The translations under genes and the position numbers were made by a program. This document shows, piece after piece, positions 7,861-17,788 of a stretch of DNA of 44,025 nt. Within the stretch, counting starts at the first letter, position 1. Each line of letters begins with the position of its first letter. Source of the DNA: Thiospirillum jenense (GTDB taxonomy: Bacteria; Pseudomonadota; Gammaproteobacteria; Chromatiales; Chromatiaceae); the NCBI RefSeq assembly GCF_014145225.1, contig NZ_JABVCQ010000029.1, positions 1 through 44,025 on the forward strand, written 5' to 3'. Below the pieces are notes generated by a model. That model was not told the DNA's origin and did no database searches. It saw only the letters and a list, made by a program, of their open reading frames with translations.

Positions 7861-10800
7861 GGGCGAGCAACTTGGGCAAGTAGTTCCAAGGCGGCATCGT
7901 AATCAAAGTCAGTAATCGCCACCGCCACTGGTTGCAACTGCCCGGCTAGCGCCGTGCCGGCGAGTTTGTTGAGGAGCGCCTCGGCAACATCACCCGCTTC
8001 AGAATCGCTATCCTCCAGCAGTCGCTTCAGTTTAGCGAGGGCGTGTTCCAGTTCGGCAGCCGGCAGGGCGGCAGCCGGTTTGGTTTGGTCAGCCACCGGT
8101 TCACTGCCACCGACGGCTTGCAGCCCCGCTATCACCGGTGCTAATTCAGCGAGCGTATTTGCCAGCAATGCGTCAATCTGTTCGTCGGGCGCGTGGTCGT
8201 CGCAGGCGCGTTCCAGTGCAGCGGCAGCGGCTTGCACACCTTTGGCGCCGATGTTGCCGGCCGTCCCCTTGAGCGTGTGAGCGCAGCGACTGGCGGCAGT
8301 GGGATCGTCATCCTGCCGGGCGGCAGCGAACAACTCAGCAAAATTGCCTTGGCTGGCGCGGAATTTCAGCAGCATCCGGGTGTAGAACGCCTCGTTGTGC
8401 ATTGTGGTCGCCAAACCAGCCTTGACATCAATGCCGGGCAGGGGTGGCCACTCCCCAACGGATTCCACTGAAGGAGTCGGCGACGCAGTTGCGGGCGTGG
8501 GAACAGTGGTTTGCTGTGGCCTAATCCATTTGGCGATAGTAGCGAACATCTCAACGACGTTGAGCGGTTTGGCGATGTGATCCACCATGCCGGCCGCGAG
8601 CACTTTCTCACGATCCCCGGCCATGGCGTTGGCGGTCATGGCGATGATCGGCAGTGCTGCAAACCGGGACTGCTTGCGAATCTCCCGCGTGGCGGTGTAG
8701 CCGTCCATCACCGGCATTTGGCAATCCATCAGCACACCGTCAAACCGATCATCCCGCGCCAGCACGTCGAGCGCTTCCTGACCATTGCCGGCCACTACCA
8801 CCTGCATCCCCGCTTGGTGCAGCAGTTCCAGTGCCAGTTCCTGATTCATATCGTTATCCTCGACCAGCAGCACCCGCGCACCCGTGAGCGCCGCCAGCGC
8901 CTCCTTGTAACTCTCAGCCCGAGATTCAGCGCGGGTTTCGACGATTTCACCCATGCCGAGCACGTCGCCAATTGCTTCGAGCAGCGACGATTGCGTCACC
9001 GGCTTGGTCAGCACCGACTTGAGCGCCACGCCGCGCTGTTCAGCAGTACCCAGCGCCTCCTCGCGGCCGTACGCCGTCACCATGATAATCGCGGGCGTTT
9101 TTGCCAGCTGCTCATGTTGCAGCGACTGCACCGTCTCGATGCCATCCATGCCGGGCATCTGCCAATCCATCAAAACTAGATCGTAGGGCAGTTGCCGCTG
9201 TTCGGCGGCCTCCAACATGTGCAGTGCCTGTCGCCCATCCCACGCCACGTCCACTTCGAGGTCAAAATTCTTGGCCATGCCGGCGAGAATTTCGCGTGCC
9301 GCCGCATTGTCGTCCACCACCAACACGCGCACACCGAGCAATTCGTCGGCGCGGAACATGCGGCGCGGCTGCGGATTCTGTTGCAAACCGAATTTGGCGT
9401 GAAAACGGAACGTCGAGCCTTTGCCAACTTCGCTCTCCACCCAGATGCGGCCGCCCATCATTTCGACGAGATTTTTCGAGATGACCAGCCCCAGTCCCGT
9501 CCCGCCGTACTTGCGCGTGGTCGAGGCATCCGCTTGGCTGAAACTCTCGAACATCCGCCCCACTTGTTCAGGTGTCATGCCGATACCCGAATCGTGTACC
9601 CAAAAGTGCAATTCCACCTCGTCGGGCGTTTGGCTCACCATTTCGCCGCCGATGATGATTTCGCCTTGATCGGTGAATTTCACCGCGTTATTGCCCAAAT
9701 TGATCAAAATCTGGCCGAGGCGCAGCGGGTCGCCGATCAGCGCGGTCGGCAGGTTCGGCGCGATGTTAAACAGCAATTCCAGTTTTTTATCCTCAGCCTT
9801 GAGACCCACCAAATTGGACAAGTGATCCAGCACGTCATCGAGATGGAAATCAATCTGCTCCATGGTCAGCCGGCCGGCCTCGATTTTGGAGAAATCAAGG
9901 ATGTCGTTGATGATGCCGAGCAGATTTTCACCAGCGCGGTGGACTTTTTCGATGTAATTGCGCTGCTTTTTGTTGAGGTCAGTTTGCAGCGCCAAGTGCG
10001 ACATGCCGATGATGGCATTCATCGGCGTTCTGATTTCGTGGCTCATGTTGGCGAGGAAATCCGACTTCGCCTTGGTCGCATCCTCAGCCATCGCTTTGGC
10101 TTGTTTTAGCGCGTCCTCCATGGCGACGCGGGCACGCAAATCGTGCCAAATGCCCATCAGGTGAGGTGCGCCGTCGAACATCACCGGCACAATGGTCATT
10201 TCGACCGGAATGGCCACACCACAGGCATCCTGACACATCCAGTCGAACGTGTAGTAACCGCGCTCGATAGCGATGCCGATCATTTCCGTGCCTTTCTCAA
10301 TGGAATGACGCCCGTCTGGCTGACACTCGGGGGCCAGCGCGGCGGGGTGTTTGCCGGCAACATCATCGAGCGATTGATAACTCAGCAGCTGTAGGAATGT
10401 CGTGTTGCAGTAAACGATCTGCGCCTGCGCATTGATGATCACATGCGCGCTAGTGGAGGCGTTGAACAGTGCTTTGGCCTGTTCACTCGCCGTTTCTGCC
10501 GCATCCCGCGCTTGGTGGATCGCCGCTTCCGCCACCTTGCGCTCGGTGATGTCGAGCAGGAACGCCATGACACCATGCTGCCCCTCGTGTTCCATGAACA
10601 CATAGGTGATCAAGTAATCACGCACCTCCCCGCTGGCGCTTCTGAGACGTATTTCCCGATTGCACACCGCGCCGTCGCGCTCCATTTCCGCAATCAGTTG
10701 CTGGCGAGCGGCGGGGGTTTCGTACATCTGCTCGGTGGCGTCGCCCTCGACGATGCCGAACATGTTGCGGAATTGCGGATTGGTGTAACGTAATATCGAT

Positions 10801-13040
10801 TGACTGCTGAAGGCGGTGCCAACCGGCGTGTGGTCGAGGATGTTTTGCATCGCCACCCGCTGATCCTCCATCGCCTTGCTCGCCGCTTTGCGCTCGGTGA
10901 TGTCGCGCACACTAACGATGAGAGCCGCATCGCCTTTCAAGGTAATCGGACTGAGGGTGATCTCACAGGGCACCAGTGAACCGTCAGTGCGTTTGTGCAG
11001 CCAGTCGAAATGGTGTGGCTGCCTACTTTGCATAACCACCCTCATGTGCGCTAAGGCGGCCTCTCCGGATACCTGCCCGTCGGGTTGGGTGGGTGGTGAA
11101 AGCTCTGCCGGCCAGTGCTGCAGCAGGTCGGTAACGTGCGCGAAGCCGTAAATCTCCGCTGCCCGACGGTTAGCATGGATAAAGCCTTGTTTTGGTAACA
11201 AGACGAGCAAGCCGTCACTGGAACTCTCGAAATAGGCATTGACCATTTCTTGACTTTCTTGACGCTCGGTGATGTCACGGTAGGTAATGACCGTGCCGAC
11301 TAGTGCCCCATTTTTGAACACCGGTGTGGTCGAGTATTCGACCGGAATTGCCCGGACATCCTTGGTCCACAACACCTCGTTGTCAACAGTACGCGGCTGG
11401 CCGTCTAGGGAAGACTGGTGCATTGGGCATTCTTCAAGCGAAAAATGCTGCCCATTGATGTGATGATGATGCGCGACATCGTGAATATGCTTGCCGACAA
11501 ATTCCTCTTCACTGAAACCCAGCATGGCATAGGATGCCGGGTTGGCAAAAATCACCACGCCGTGATTGTCAAGGCCGACGATCCCTTCCTTAATCGAGCC
11601 AAGAATCAGCCGACTGCGCTCTTCTGCCACTTTAATTTCAGCTTGTTGCGCTTCCAATTCGACCGTCTGTTCTTCGAGACGCGCCGCCTGCTTTTCCATA
11701 TTCTCAGCTTGGCGCTGGGTTTCCGCGAGCAGTTGATGGGTATGCACACTGCGTTCGATGATCTCAATGTTCATCGCCACAATCGGCAGCAGCCCTTCGA
11801 GCAGGGCTTGGGCATTGTCGTCAAACGGTTTGAAACTTGCCAGTTCAAGCACGGCCAGCAGGCGACCGTTGCGCAATACTGGTAGCACGGCAATGGTGCG
11901 CGGTATCGCCTCGCCCAGACCAGAACCGATGCGCACATAATCGGGCGGCGGATCGGTAATGATGATCGTGGAACGTTCGAGCGCGCATTGCCCCACCAAC
12001 CCCTCGCCGAGGGCGAAATGCTGGTTCAGGTGCTTGCGTTCGCGGTAGGCATAGCCGCTCAACAGGCAGAGGTGCCGGGCATCTTCTTCGTAAAGGTAAA
12101 ACACACCGTGGCCAAGTTTGATCAGCGGCGCGATCCGCGACAGGAACGTATGTGATAGGTCAGTAAAGTTGGAAACCAGTTGTAGATCGCCGGAGATTTC
12201 GGCAATGTGACTCTTGATCCAGCGTTGCTGCTCCATTTGTTGCGCTTCGCAGCGCAGCACCTCGATGTCGCGTGCCAACGCGCCGATTTCGTTGGGGAAA
12301 TCGCTGCACGGCACCGGATCATCGAGCTTACCCTCGGCCAGTTGAGCGACCGCCGCCCGAACGCTGCCAAGTGGGCGGCGCACTGAAACGGCGACTAGCA
12401 GTAATAACACTATGCTGAAACCAAGATAACCTAGCAACCAAGTCAACGTCGTGAAGAGCGCGTACTCAACGGTCGCCTGTGCCGCTAGACTGGCTTGATG
12501 CGCGTCAGATTCCTTGATGCGGGTCATTTTGGCGAGGTGGTCATTGGCAACCAAGTCCGCCTGATGAAACTCAGGTGTAGCAATGTAGTCACGCGCCGCG
12601 CCAATTTTGCCCTGTTGCACCAGCACCAGCGCCCGATCAACATTGTGTTGATAGGTGGCGTAGGTCGCTTCAAAAGCGGCCAATTGCTCCTGACCATCGG
12701 CACGAAAGGACGTTTTACGGCTCGCTTCGATGGCTTCCTGCATTGCCGCCTTGCCGTCACTTAGATGATCCAACGCCTGTTCCCGCGCCGCGTCATTCCG
12801 AGCGAGGATCACCATTCGCAGATCACGCCCGATCTGTGCGTATTCAAAACGCGCCTCCTTGAAAGCCGACACGCCCAACAATTCCTGTGTGTACATCTGC
12901 TCGAGCTGCTCGCCGAGTTTGCGTTGTCCAATTAAGGCGCTGATTGAGACAGCGCCCGTTACTATCAGCAACGATGCCAGTCCAAACACGAGTTTAGTAG
13001 TTAGCGTACGGTGTTCCAGAAATGTGAGCAGTCGTTGCAT
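7857..13040 (-). CDS. hybrid sensor histidine kinase (4HB-HAMP-GAF-4xPAS-HisKA-HATPase-REC-REC-Hpt)
   Basis: An inner-membrane sensor of 1727 residues. Order: TM1 at about 17-37, an extracytoplasmic helical bundle to about 193, TM2 at about 196-220, HAMP to 270, GAF at about 285-430, a Glu/Gln-rich coiled coil at 435-475, four PAS units (about 477-595, 598-717, 728-835, 855-972; the first three end in DITER), HisKA with phospho-histidine H1001 in MSHEIRTP, HATPase_c at 1100-1218 (NAVKFTD, DSGIGM, GGTGLGL), receiver 1 with D1292, receiver 2 with D1439, and an Hpt domain with H1588 in [12 protein letters not shown]. All relay residues are intact, so a His-Asp-His phosphorelay is expected. The Hpt could pass phosphate to the neighbouring REC-HD-GYP (start overlaps this stop) or REC-GGDEF protein. 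The ligand is unknown. Confidence 0.95.
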   Translation of the reverse strand: MQRLLTFLEHRTLTTKLVFGLASLLIVTGAVSISALIGQRKLGEQLEQMYTQELLGVSAFKEARFEYAQIGRDLRMVILARNDAAREQALDHLSDGKAAMQEAIEASRKTSFRADGQEQLAAFEATYATYQHNVDRALVLVQQGKIGAARDYIATPEFHQADLVANDHLAKMTRIKESDAHQASLAAQATVEYALFTTLTWLLGYLGFSIVLLLLVAVSVRRPLGSVRAAVAQLAEGKLDDPVPCSDFPNEIGALARDIEVLRCEAQQMEQQRWIKSHIAEISGDLQLVSNFTDLSHTFLSRIAPLIKLGHGVFYLYEEDARHLCLLSGYAYRERKHLNQHFALGEGLVGQCALERSTIIITDPPPDYVRIGSGLGEAIPRTIAVLPVLRNGRLLAVLELASFKPFDDNAQALLEGLLPIVAMNIEIIERSVHTHQLLAETQRQAENMEKQAARLEEQTVELEAQQAEIKVAEERSRLILGSIKEGIVGLDNHGVVIFANPASYAMLGFSEEEFVGKHIHDVAHHHHINGQHFSLEECPMHQSSLDGQPRTVDNEVLWTKDVRAIPVEYSTTPVFKNGALVGTVITYRDITERQESQEMVNAYFESSSDGLLVLLPKQGFIHANRRAAEIYGFAHVTDLLQHWPAELSPPTQPDGQVSGEAALAHMRVVMQSRQPHHFDWLHKRTDGSLVPCEITLSPITLKGDAALIVSVRDITERKAASKAMEDQRVAMQNILDHTPVGTAFSSQSILRYTNPQFRNMFGIVEGDATEQMYETPAARQQLIAEMERDGAVCNREIRLRSASGEVRDYLITYVFMEHEGQHGVMAFLLDITERKVAEAAIHQARDAAETASEQAKALFNASTSAHVIINAQAQIVYCNTTFLQLLSYQSLDDVAGKHPAALAPECQPDGRHSIEKGTEMIGIAIERGYYTFDWMCQDACGVAIPVEMTIVPVMFDGAPHLMGIWHDLRARVAMEDALKQAKAMAEDATKAKSDFLANMSHEIRTPMNAIIGMSHLALQTDLNKKQRNYIEKVHRAGENLLGIINDILDFSKIEAGRLTMEQIDFHLDDVLDHLSNLVGLKAEDKKLELLFNIAPNLPTALIGDPLRLGQILINLGNNAVKFTDQGEIIIGGEMVSQTPDEVELHFWVHDSGIGMTPEQVGRMFESFSQADASTTRKYGGTGLGLVISKNLVEMMGGRIWVESEVGKGSTFRFHAKFGLQQNPQPRRMFRADELLGVRVLVVDDNAAAREILAGMAKNFDLEVDVAWDGRQALHMLEAAEQRQLPYDLVLMDWQMPGMDGIETVQSLQHEQLAKTPAIIMVTAYGREEALGTAEQRGVALKSVLTKPVTQSSLLEAIGDVLGMGEIVETRAESRAESYKEALAALTGARVLLVEDNDMNQELALELLHQAGMQVVVAGNGQEALDVLARDDRFDGVLMDCQMPVMDGYTATREIRKQSRFAALPIIAMTANAMAGDREKVLAAGMVDHIAKPLNVVEMFATIAKWIRPQQTTVPTPATASPTPSVESVGEWPPLPGIDVKAGLATTMHNEAFYTRMLLKFRASQGNFAELFAAARQDDDPTAASRCAHTLKGTAGNIGAKGVQAAAAALERACDDHAPDEQIDALLANTLAELAPVIAGLQAVGGSEPVADQTKPAAALPAAELEHALAKLKRLLEDSDSEAGDVAEALLNKLAGTALAGQLQPVAVAITDFDYDAALELLAQVARP

Positions 13041-13103
13041 CGTCGCTCCGGGTAATAAGCTAAAGATCAGTCACTTGTGTCAAGTGACGCTAATTGCATC
13101 CTA

Positions 13104-13121
13104 CCCACGCTGGCGCGTGGG
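13104..13121. repeat. dispersed palindromic repeat, copy 2
   Basis: CCCACGC / GCGTGGG form a perfect 7-base inverted repeat around TGGC, in the 115-base gap between the REC-GGDEF gene and the kinase gene. The core matches the CCCACGCT core of the other copies; the conserved flanks of copies 1 and 3 are not evident here. Confidence 0.55.
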
Positions 13122-13155
13122 AATAATCAATCAGCCGCGCTCGCACAGACAGCGA

Positions 13156-14076
13156 TCACATTGCCGTCACTGACGCCAAACAAATTTGGTTACGCCCCTG
13201 CGATTTAGCCAAATACAACTGCTCGTCTGCGCGAGTGATTAGCAGCTCGGGTGAATCATCGCTCGTGCAGCGCTGCGTTGCGACGCCGAGACTGACGGTG
13301 ACATGGGCGGCAGTGGAGGACGTTTGGTGCGGAATTTCAAGCGCAATCACGCCCTGGCGGATGCGCTCGGCCACCGCGATCACGTCGGACGGCGGGCCAG
13401 TTTCGGGCAAAATGCAGCCGAATTCTTCACCGCCGTAGCGCGCCGCCAAGTCAGTGACGCGGTACATTGCCCGCTCAATCACTCGCGCAATTGCCCGCAA
13501 ACAATCATCACCGCGCAAGTGACCGTAGGTGTCGTTAAACAGTTTGAAATGGTCAATGTCGAGCAGAATCAAGGTCAAATCAGCGTGCGAGCGCAGGTGG
13601 CGGGCAAATTCCAGCCCCAGCGTTTCATCAAACCGCCGCCGGTTGGCTAGTCCGGTTAACCCATCAGTCACGGCCAACTGCGTCAGGCGATCCCGCGCTT
13701 TTTTTAGTTCGATGTGATTGGTCACGCGCACCCGCACCACCGGCGGATTGATCGGTTTGGTGATGTAATCCACCGCCCCGAGCGCCAGACCGCGAGTTTC
13801 CGCCACGACATCGCCCATGCCAGTCACGAAAATCACCGGAATATCAACGGTTAAGCGCTCGGATTTGAGGCGGGCGCAGACTTCAAAACCGTCCATGCCC
13901 GGCAGCATCACGTCCAGCAGAATTAAATCCGGCATGGCCGTCGCCGCGATCTCCAGCGCTCGCGCCCCGGTGGTGGCAAATAAAACTTCGTGATCTGCTT
14001 CAAACAGGTCGGCAATGAGCTCGATGTTGGTGATTTCGTCATCAACGATCAAAATGCGGGGATGTGGTAATTGCAT
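13156..14076 (-). CDS. REC-GGDEF response regulator (diguanylate cyclase)
   Basis: A receiver domain with acceptor Asp in LILLDVMLPGMDG is followed by a GGDEF domain with DGLTGLANRRRFDE, LLDIDHFKLFND and the active-site motif GGEEF. An RVTD inhibitory I-site lies five residues before GGEEF, so product inhibition is expected. This protein should make cyclic di-GMP when phosphorylated. The ATG at 14074-14076 is chosen because it places the receiver core (RILIVDDE) at residue 7; a GTG at 14148 would add 24 residues that match nothing. No clear ribosome binding site is visible at either. It is the gene upstream of the hybrid kinase, 115 bases away, and a likely phosphorelay partner. Confidence 0.93.
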   Translation of the reverse strand: MQLPHPRILIVDDEITNIELIADLFEADHEVLFATTGARALEIAATAMPDLILLDVMLPGMDGFEVCARLKSERLTVDIPVIFVTGMGDVVAETRGLALGAVDYITKPINPPVVRVRVTNHIELKKARDRLTQLAVTDGLTGLANRRRFDETLGLEFARHLRSHADLTLILLDIDHFKLFNDTYGHLRGDDCLRAIARVIERAMYRVTDLAARYGGEEFGCILPETGPPSDVIAVAERIRQGVIALEIPHQTSSTAAHVTVSLGVATQRCTSDDSPELLITRADEQLYLAKSQGRNQICLASVTAM

Positions 14077-14241
14077 GTGTGCGTCAACTTGAGCGCGTAC
14101 CGATTTCGGGTGTTGGAATAACTTAAAGTGGCGGCTGTTGGTAGGCACTATCGCGCCCGACTTGCAGCACGCCTATCCCATAATAATGGGTGCGCCACCC
14201 ATCACGGCGAAACTCTTGCAGAACGTGACCTTTGCTGACAC

Positions 14242-15978
14242 TCACACATGAAACTGGTCAAGTTGAGTGCGCAACCGCCGCGCCAACTCCGCCAACCGCT
14301 CAGTCGCCCGCGTCGTCTGCTCCGCACCGCTGGAGGTACGATCCGCCACCTGACTAATGTTAATAATATTGCGATTGATCTCCTCCGCCACCGCCGACTG
14401 CTGCTCGGCGGCACTGGCAATCTGATGATTCATATCGGCAATGGTCGCCACCGAATCGGTAATCGCCCCGAGCGCCGCGCCGGCATCTTGGGCTTTATTA
14501 ACTGAATCCTGCGCCTGCTGCTGCCCCAAGTGCATTGCCGACACCGCCTCATTGGCCCCCGCCTGCAACTGCTCAATCATCTGCTGAATCTCGCGGGTAG
14601 ATTGTTGCGTGCGACTGGCCAAGGTCCGCACCTCATCCGCCACCACCGCAAAGCCGCGCCCCTGTTCACCCGCCCGCGCCGCTTCAATTGCCGCATTTAA
14701 TGCCAGCAAATTGGTTTGATCGGCAATGCCCTTAATCACATCCACCACCGCACCGATACTTTCGGAATTAGTCTCCAACTTAGCGATCACCGTTGACGCC
14801 CGCTCGACCTCGTGCGCCAATAAATTGATCGCCTCCAACGTCTGCTGCACCACGCGCTGCCCCTGCGCCGAGGCCGAATCTGCCTGCTGCGCCGCCTGCG
14901 CCGCCGCATGAGCATTCTGCGCCACCGCCTCCACCGTCGCGGTCATTTGATTCATCGCCGTCGCCACCTGATCGGTCTCAGACTGCTGCTGGCGCACCCC
15001 TTGATTGGTTTCAGCGGTAATCTGACTGACCTGCTGCGTCGCACTTGACAACTCACCGGCTGAACTAGCAACCGCCTTGACCAGGCTCTGAATTTTGGCA
15101 ATAAATTGATTAAACCCCTCCGCCATGCGGCCTAATTCATCACTCTTCTGCGGCAGCAGGCGGAAGGTCAAATCCCCCGTGCGCTGCGCTTCAATCATCG
15201 CCGACACCGCCGCATCAATTGGTTGCGAGACCAAGCGGCGCGTCAACCAGCCAATCAACAAGATCGTAATCAGCACCACCCCCGCCATTACAGCAATCAT
15301 CCCCCACAGCCGCTCACTGCGTTCCGCCAAACCGGGTTTCAAATCCTTGACAATTTCAAAGGCACCGTGCAAATCACCGACGCGCTTATTTTCCATACGA
15401 TAACCGGTGACGTCCGTCCCATCAGTTGTCCCCCACAACGTCTTACTTTGCGCCGGATCACCGTGACAATACAGACACATATTCGCTAATCGCACCGGGC
15501 GAAAATAGCGCACGGTTTGGGTTTTTTCGTCCACAACGTAATATTCTTCGGCATTGCGGTGATTGGCAAAATAATCCAGCGCCAGCTGTTCAATGGCATC
15601 CGGTTCATTATCAGAATTGCGCGCATCCCGCCGCGGGGTGCGCAGAACAAAACCGCCCTGCTCGGCCTTGGCTTTGGCCGATTCCCACGCCGTGACCACT
15701 GGAATAGTGGCAAACACCTTTTGCAGCCGCTCGCGCTCAGTCGCACCAGTTAAAGCCCGCACCGTGTCAGGTGAAAACAACCCCAAGCGCCATTTTTCCG
15801 CCATATTTTCGCGCACCGCTTCAGACATCAACAGCACATTGCGGGCGGTTTGCACTTCAGTTTCAACTTTTTCTTCAAACTCATCAGTGGCATACAACAG
15901 TAATAAAATAGACGCAATGATGATTAAAATTGCTGCGGTCGCAAGGGTGATGCGAAAGCCGACGCTAGATGTTTTCAC
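14242..15978 (-). CDS. methyl-accepting chemotaxis protein with c-type heme (Tll0287-like/DUF3365) sensor domain
   Basis: A 578-residue membrane chemoreceptor. TM1 covers about 9-29 and TM2 about 226-245. The periplasmic part between them matches the DUF3365/Tll0287-like fold, with [15 protein letters not shown] and then C168-L-Y-C171-H172 (bases 15463-15477), a CxxCH site for covalent heme c. A HAMP domain follows at about 246-300, and a methyl-accepting signalling domain fills the rest, with the hairpin around [16 protein letters not shown]. No C-terminal NWETF-like pentapeptide for CheR/CheB tethering is present. The sensor probably reads redox state or a small gas such as oxygen, NO or sulfide; which one cannot be told. 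It is transcribed towards the cyclic di-GMP cluster and is divergent from the HAD gene. Confidence 0.93.
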   Translation of the reverse strand: MKTSSVGFRITLATAAILIIIASILLLLYATDEFEEKVETEVQTARNVLLMSEAVRENMAEKWRLGLFSPDTVRALTGATERERLQKVFATIPVVTAWESAKAKAEQGGFVLRTPRRDARNSDNEPDAIEQLALDYFANHRNAEEYYVVDEKTQTVRYFRPVRLANMCLYCHGDPAQSKTLWGTTDGTDVTGYRMENKRVGDLHGAFEIVKDLKPGLAERSERLWGMIAVMAGVVLITILLIGWLTRRLVSQPIDAAVSAMIEAQRTGDLTFRLLPQKSDELGRMAEGFNQFIAKIQSLVKAVASSAGELSSATQQVSQITAETNQGVRQQQSETDQVATAMNQMTATVEAVAQNAHAAAQAAQQADSASAQGQRVVQQTLEAINLLAHEVERASTVIAKLETNSESIGAVVDVIKGIADQTNLLALNAAIEAARAGEQGRGFAVVADEVRTLASRTQQSTREIQQMIEQLQAGANEAVSAMHLGQQQAQDSVNKAQDAGAALGAITDSVATIADMNHQIASAAEQQSAVAEEINRNIINISQVADRTSSGAEQTTRATERLAELARRLRTQLDQFHV

Positions 15979-16132
15979 GGTGTACTCAGCCTCGTGGAAT
16001 GGATGGGAAATAGAAAACGGGAGGGCGGGGTTGATTAAAGAGGTTAACGAATCAATTGCTAAATGATTTTAAAGACGGTTAAAAGAGTTTCAAAACGCTG
16101 TTCAAATACCACGCTGATCAATTGGATATGTT

Positions 16133-16840
16133 ATGTACAGTCATCATCGCTTAATGATTTTAGATGCCGACGGCACCACGATAGATGCGTTTCATGCCAT
16201 TGAAAAAACCTTTGTGCATCATGGCATGGACATAGGCACATTGGAACGATTTCAAAAACGCCGCAATTTATTCAAGTATCTAGGTGGTTTTAAAGAAATC
16301 CCGCAAAATGTCCGCCGCCAACTGGGCTGGCGCAAACGCTCGCGTTTGGTGGCCACTTTGACGGAAATCTACCGCGAAGAGGCGGTCATTTTCCCCGGAA
16401 TTGAATCACTCATTCGCCAACTCGCCGCTGCGCCCGACATCAAAGTCGGAATCGTGACGCGCAACATCACTAACGAACCGCTGGCGACCCTCACGCGCCT
16501 ATTTGAACGGCACGGCTTGACGCCCGATGTCTTTGATTTCCTGATCCATTTACCGCTCAGTGATAATAAAGTTACCGCCTTTTGCAGTCTGCGCGACCAA
16601 TTTGCCATCAACCCGGCGCGGGCGTATAGCTGCGGTGACGAGGCAAGCGATTTTCGTGCCGCACTTGGCGCGGTGATGCACCCGTTTATGGTCGCCTACG
16701 GCTTTGAAAACTTCGAGCGGCTGCATCTCAAACACGGGGTGCCGGCAGAAATTATCGCCCAGACTCCGGCCGAATTGATTACCCGCGTATCACATGCGTT
16801 GAATTTGCCACCCAGCGGCGCGGTGGAGTGCAGAGTTTAA
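16133..16840 (+). CDS. HAD-superfamily phosphatase, phosphoglycolate phosphatase-like
   Basis: A 235-residue cytoplasmic hydrolase. Motif I is LDADGTTID with the nucleophile and acid/base aspartates at residues 10 and 12, motif II is in GIVTRNI, and motif IV is SCGDEASDFRAA. The helical cap between motifs I and II, with an Arg-rich FQKRRNLFKYLGG stretch, fits C1-cap phosphatases. The family dephosphorylates many small phosphates and the substrate cannot be named. Start at the ATG of 16133; a second ATG at residue 8 is possible. It is a single gene, divergent from the chemoreceptor. Confidence 0.8.
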   Translation: MYSHHRLMILDADGTTIDAFHAIEKTFVHHGMDIGTLERFQKRRNLFKYLGGFKEIPQNVRRQLGWRKRSRLVATLTEIYREEAVIFPGIESLIRQLAAAPDIKVGIVTRNITNEPLATLTRLFERHGLTPDVFDFLIHLPLSDNKVTAFCSLRDQFAINPARAYSCGDEASDFRAALGAVMHPFMVAYGFENFERLHLKHGVPAEIIAQTPAELITRVSHALNLPPSGAVECRV

Positions 16841-16859
16841 CGGGTTGATTTTTAAGAAA

Positions 16860-16886
16860 GATCACGCTCCCACGCTGGTAGCGATC
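16860..16886. repeat. dispersed palindromic repeat, copy 3
   Basis: GATCACGCTCCCACGCT followed by GGTAGCGATC: the CTCCCACGCT core with inverted GATC-CGCT / AGCG-ATC ends. The preceding bases 16838-16860 match 6352-6375 beside copy 1, with a few substitutions. Confidence 0.55.
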
Positions 16887-17058
16887 AAATCACTCACTGA
16901 CTGCGCGGCCTCCACCTGCGTCATTGCCGCGCATCTAACGTGTGTCCATGACAAAACGCAACCGCGCCGCACCTGATCTGTTAAAGTAACCGAGCGCTGT
17001 CATCGCGCACCACATCTGATCGGGCGGGGGCGGCACAACTGCAAGTGTGGCGACAACT

Positions 17059-17075
17059 GATAAATGACATTTATC
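17059..17075. promoter_or_regulatory. perfect 17-base palindrome, candidate operator
   Basis: GATAAATG-A-CATTTATC is a perfect 8+1+8 inverted repeat about 135 bases before the sulfur globule gene start. Too short-armed and too far from any U-tract to be a terminator; a dimeric regulator site is plausible. The regulator is unknown. Confidence 0.45.
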
Positions 17076-17102
17076 CCAGCACAAGCAATAGAAAAGTTTT
17101 AT

Positions 17103-17131
17103 TTCCTAAAATTAGGAGTCGCTAATATACT
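17103..17131 (+). promoter_or_regulatory. possible promoter and overlapping palindrome of the sulfur globule gene
   Basis: TAATAT (17123-17128) or TATACT (17126-17131) resembles a -10 box. The stretch where the -35 should lie has no good match but holds the palindrome TCCTAA-AA-TTAGGA (17104-17117). A weak -35 covered by a palindrome suggests activator- or repressor-controlled transcription. Confidence 0.4.
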
Positions 17132-17210
17132 AATCCCCAGTTGATGCACACCCTGACATCAGCTGCTTGCCAACCCAGAAACAAACTGACTACTAAAAGA
17201 GAGAATAACC

Positions 17211-17636
17211 ATGAAAAAAATCACAACTGCTGCCGCTATCGCTGCGTTACTTGGTGCGTCCGCCTCCGCCGTCGCCTGGTGGGGACCGGGTGGCAATAAT
17301 GGCTACCGTGATGGCAGCGGCGACTTTATGAATGACATGTTTGGTGACGGCTACGGCGACTTCAACATGAGCATGAGCGGCGGCGGCCGCGGCAACGGAT
17401 ATGGACGTGGCTACGGACGTGGCTACGGCTACGAGAATCCGTACTACTACGGTGGCGCACCTTACGGCTACGGCGGCGCACCCTATGGTTACGGCGCACC
17501 CTATGGTGGTGGCTACGGCGCACCTTACGGTTACGGTGCCGCCCCCTACGGCGCACCGTATGGTGCCCCAATGCCCTACGGCGCACCTGGCGCACCAGCT
17601 GCCGCCCCGCAAGCCGCACCACAAGGGCAAAAATAA
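17211..17636 (+). CDS. sulfur globule protein-like, Gly/Tyr/Ala/Pro-rich secreted protein
   Basis: 141 residues. A signal peptide ([21 protein letters not shown]) ends at AVA, residue 22, and the mature chain begins WWGPGG. The mature protein is built of Gly-Tyr repeats: [12 protein letters not shown] near residue 70, then six APYG units and a Pro/Ala/Gln tail. This composition and the WWGPG start match sulfur globule envelope proteins (SgpA/B/C kind) of sulfur-oxidising gammaproteobacteria, which coat periplasmic sulfur inclusions. Low-complexity sequence makes homology hard to prove by eye, so another Gly/Tyr-rich structural protein remains possible. It is a single-gene unit with its own promoter region and a strong terminator, which fits an abundant protein. 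Confidence 0.75.
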   Translation: MKKITTAAAIAALLGASASAVAWWGPGGNNGYRDGSGDFMNDMFGDGYGDFNMSMSGGGRGNGYGRGYGRGYGYENPYYYGGAPYGYGGAPYGYGAPYGGGYGAPYGYGAAPYGAPYGAPMPYGAPGAPAAAPQAAPQGQK

Positions 17637-17688
17637 GCCCCACTAGCTAAATGAATCCCGATTGTCCTAGTCAATCGGTTATCATCCA

Positions 17689-17727
17689 CACCGCACGGTT
17701 GGCATTCCAACCCTGCGGTGTTTTTTT
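17689..17727 (+). terminator. Rho-independent terminator after the sulfur globule gene
   Basis: CACCGCA-C-GGTTGG / CCAACC-C-TGCGGTG (17689-17720, one internal C:C mismatch, four-base loop) is followed directly by seven T residues. Confidence 0.92.
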
Positions 17728-17788
17728 ATCCATGATTTGCGTATGACGGCAATACACTTTTTTAATTAACAACACTACTCAACACGAC

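Larger units (their letters stand above)
16841..17210. other. 370-base intergenic region upstream of the sulfur globule gene
   Basis: No convincing gene is present. The left end holds copy 3 of the dispersed palindrome with its flank (16838-16886). The middle (about 16900-17040) is GC-rich with nothing recognisable. The right part holds two palindromes and a promoter-like stretch described separately, and a purine-rich AAAGAGAG in front of the ATG at 17211 that serves as ribosome binding site. Confidence 0.6.

Noticed and set aside
8511-10109. Long plus-strand ORFs (222 and 305 codons) opposite the hybrid kinase
   Set aside because: His/Arg-rich shadow translations of conserved kinase and receiver domains.
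17247-17643. Long ORFs on both strands over the sulfur globule gene
   Set aside because: They are by-products of the GC-rich repeats; only the frame at 17211 has a signal peptide, ribosome binding site and terminator.
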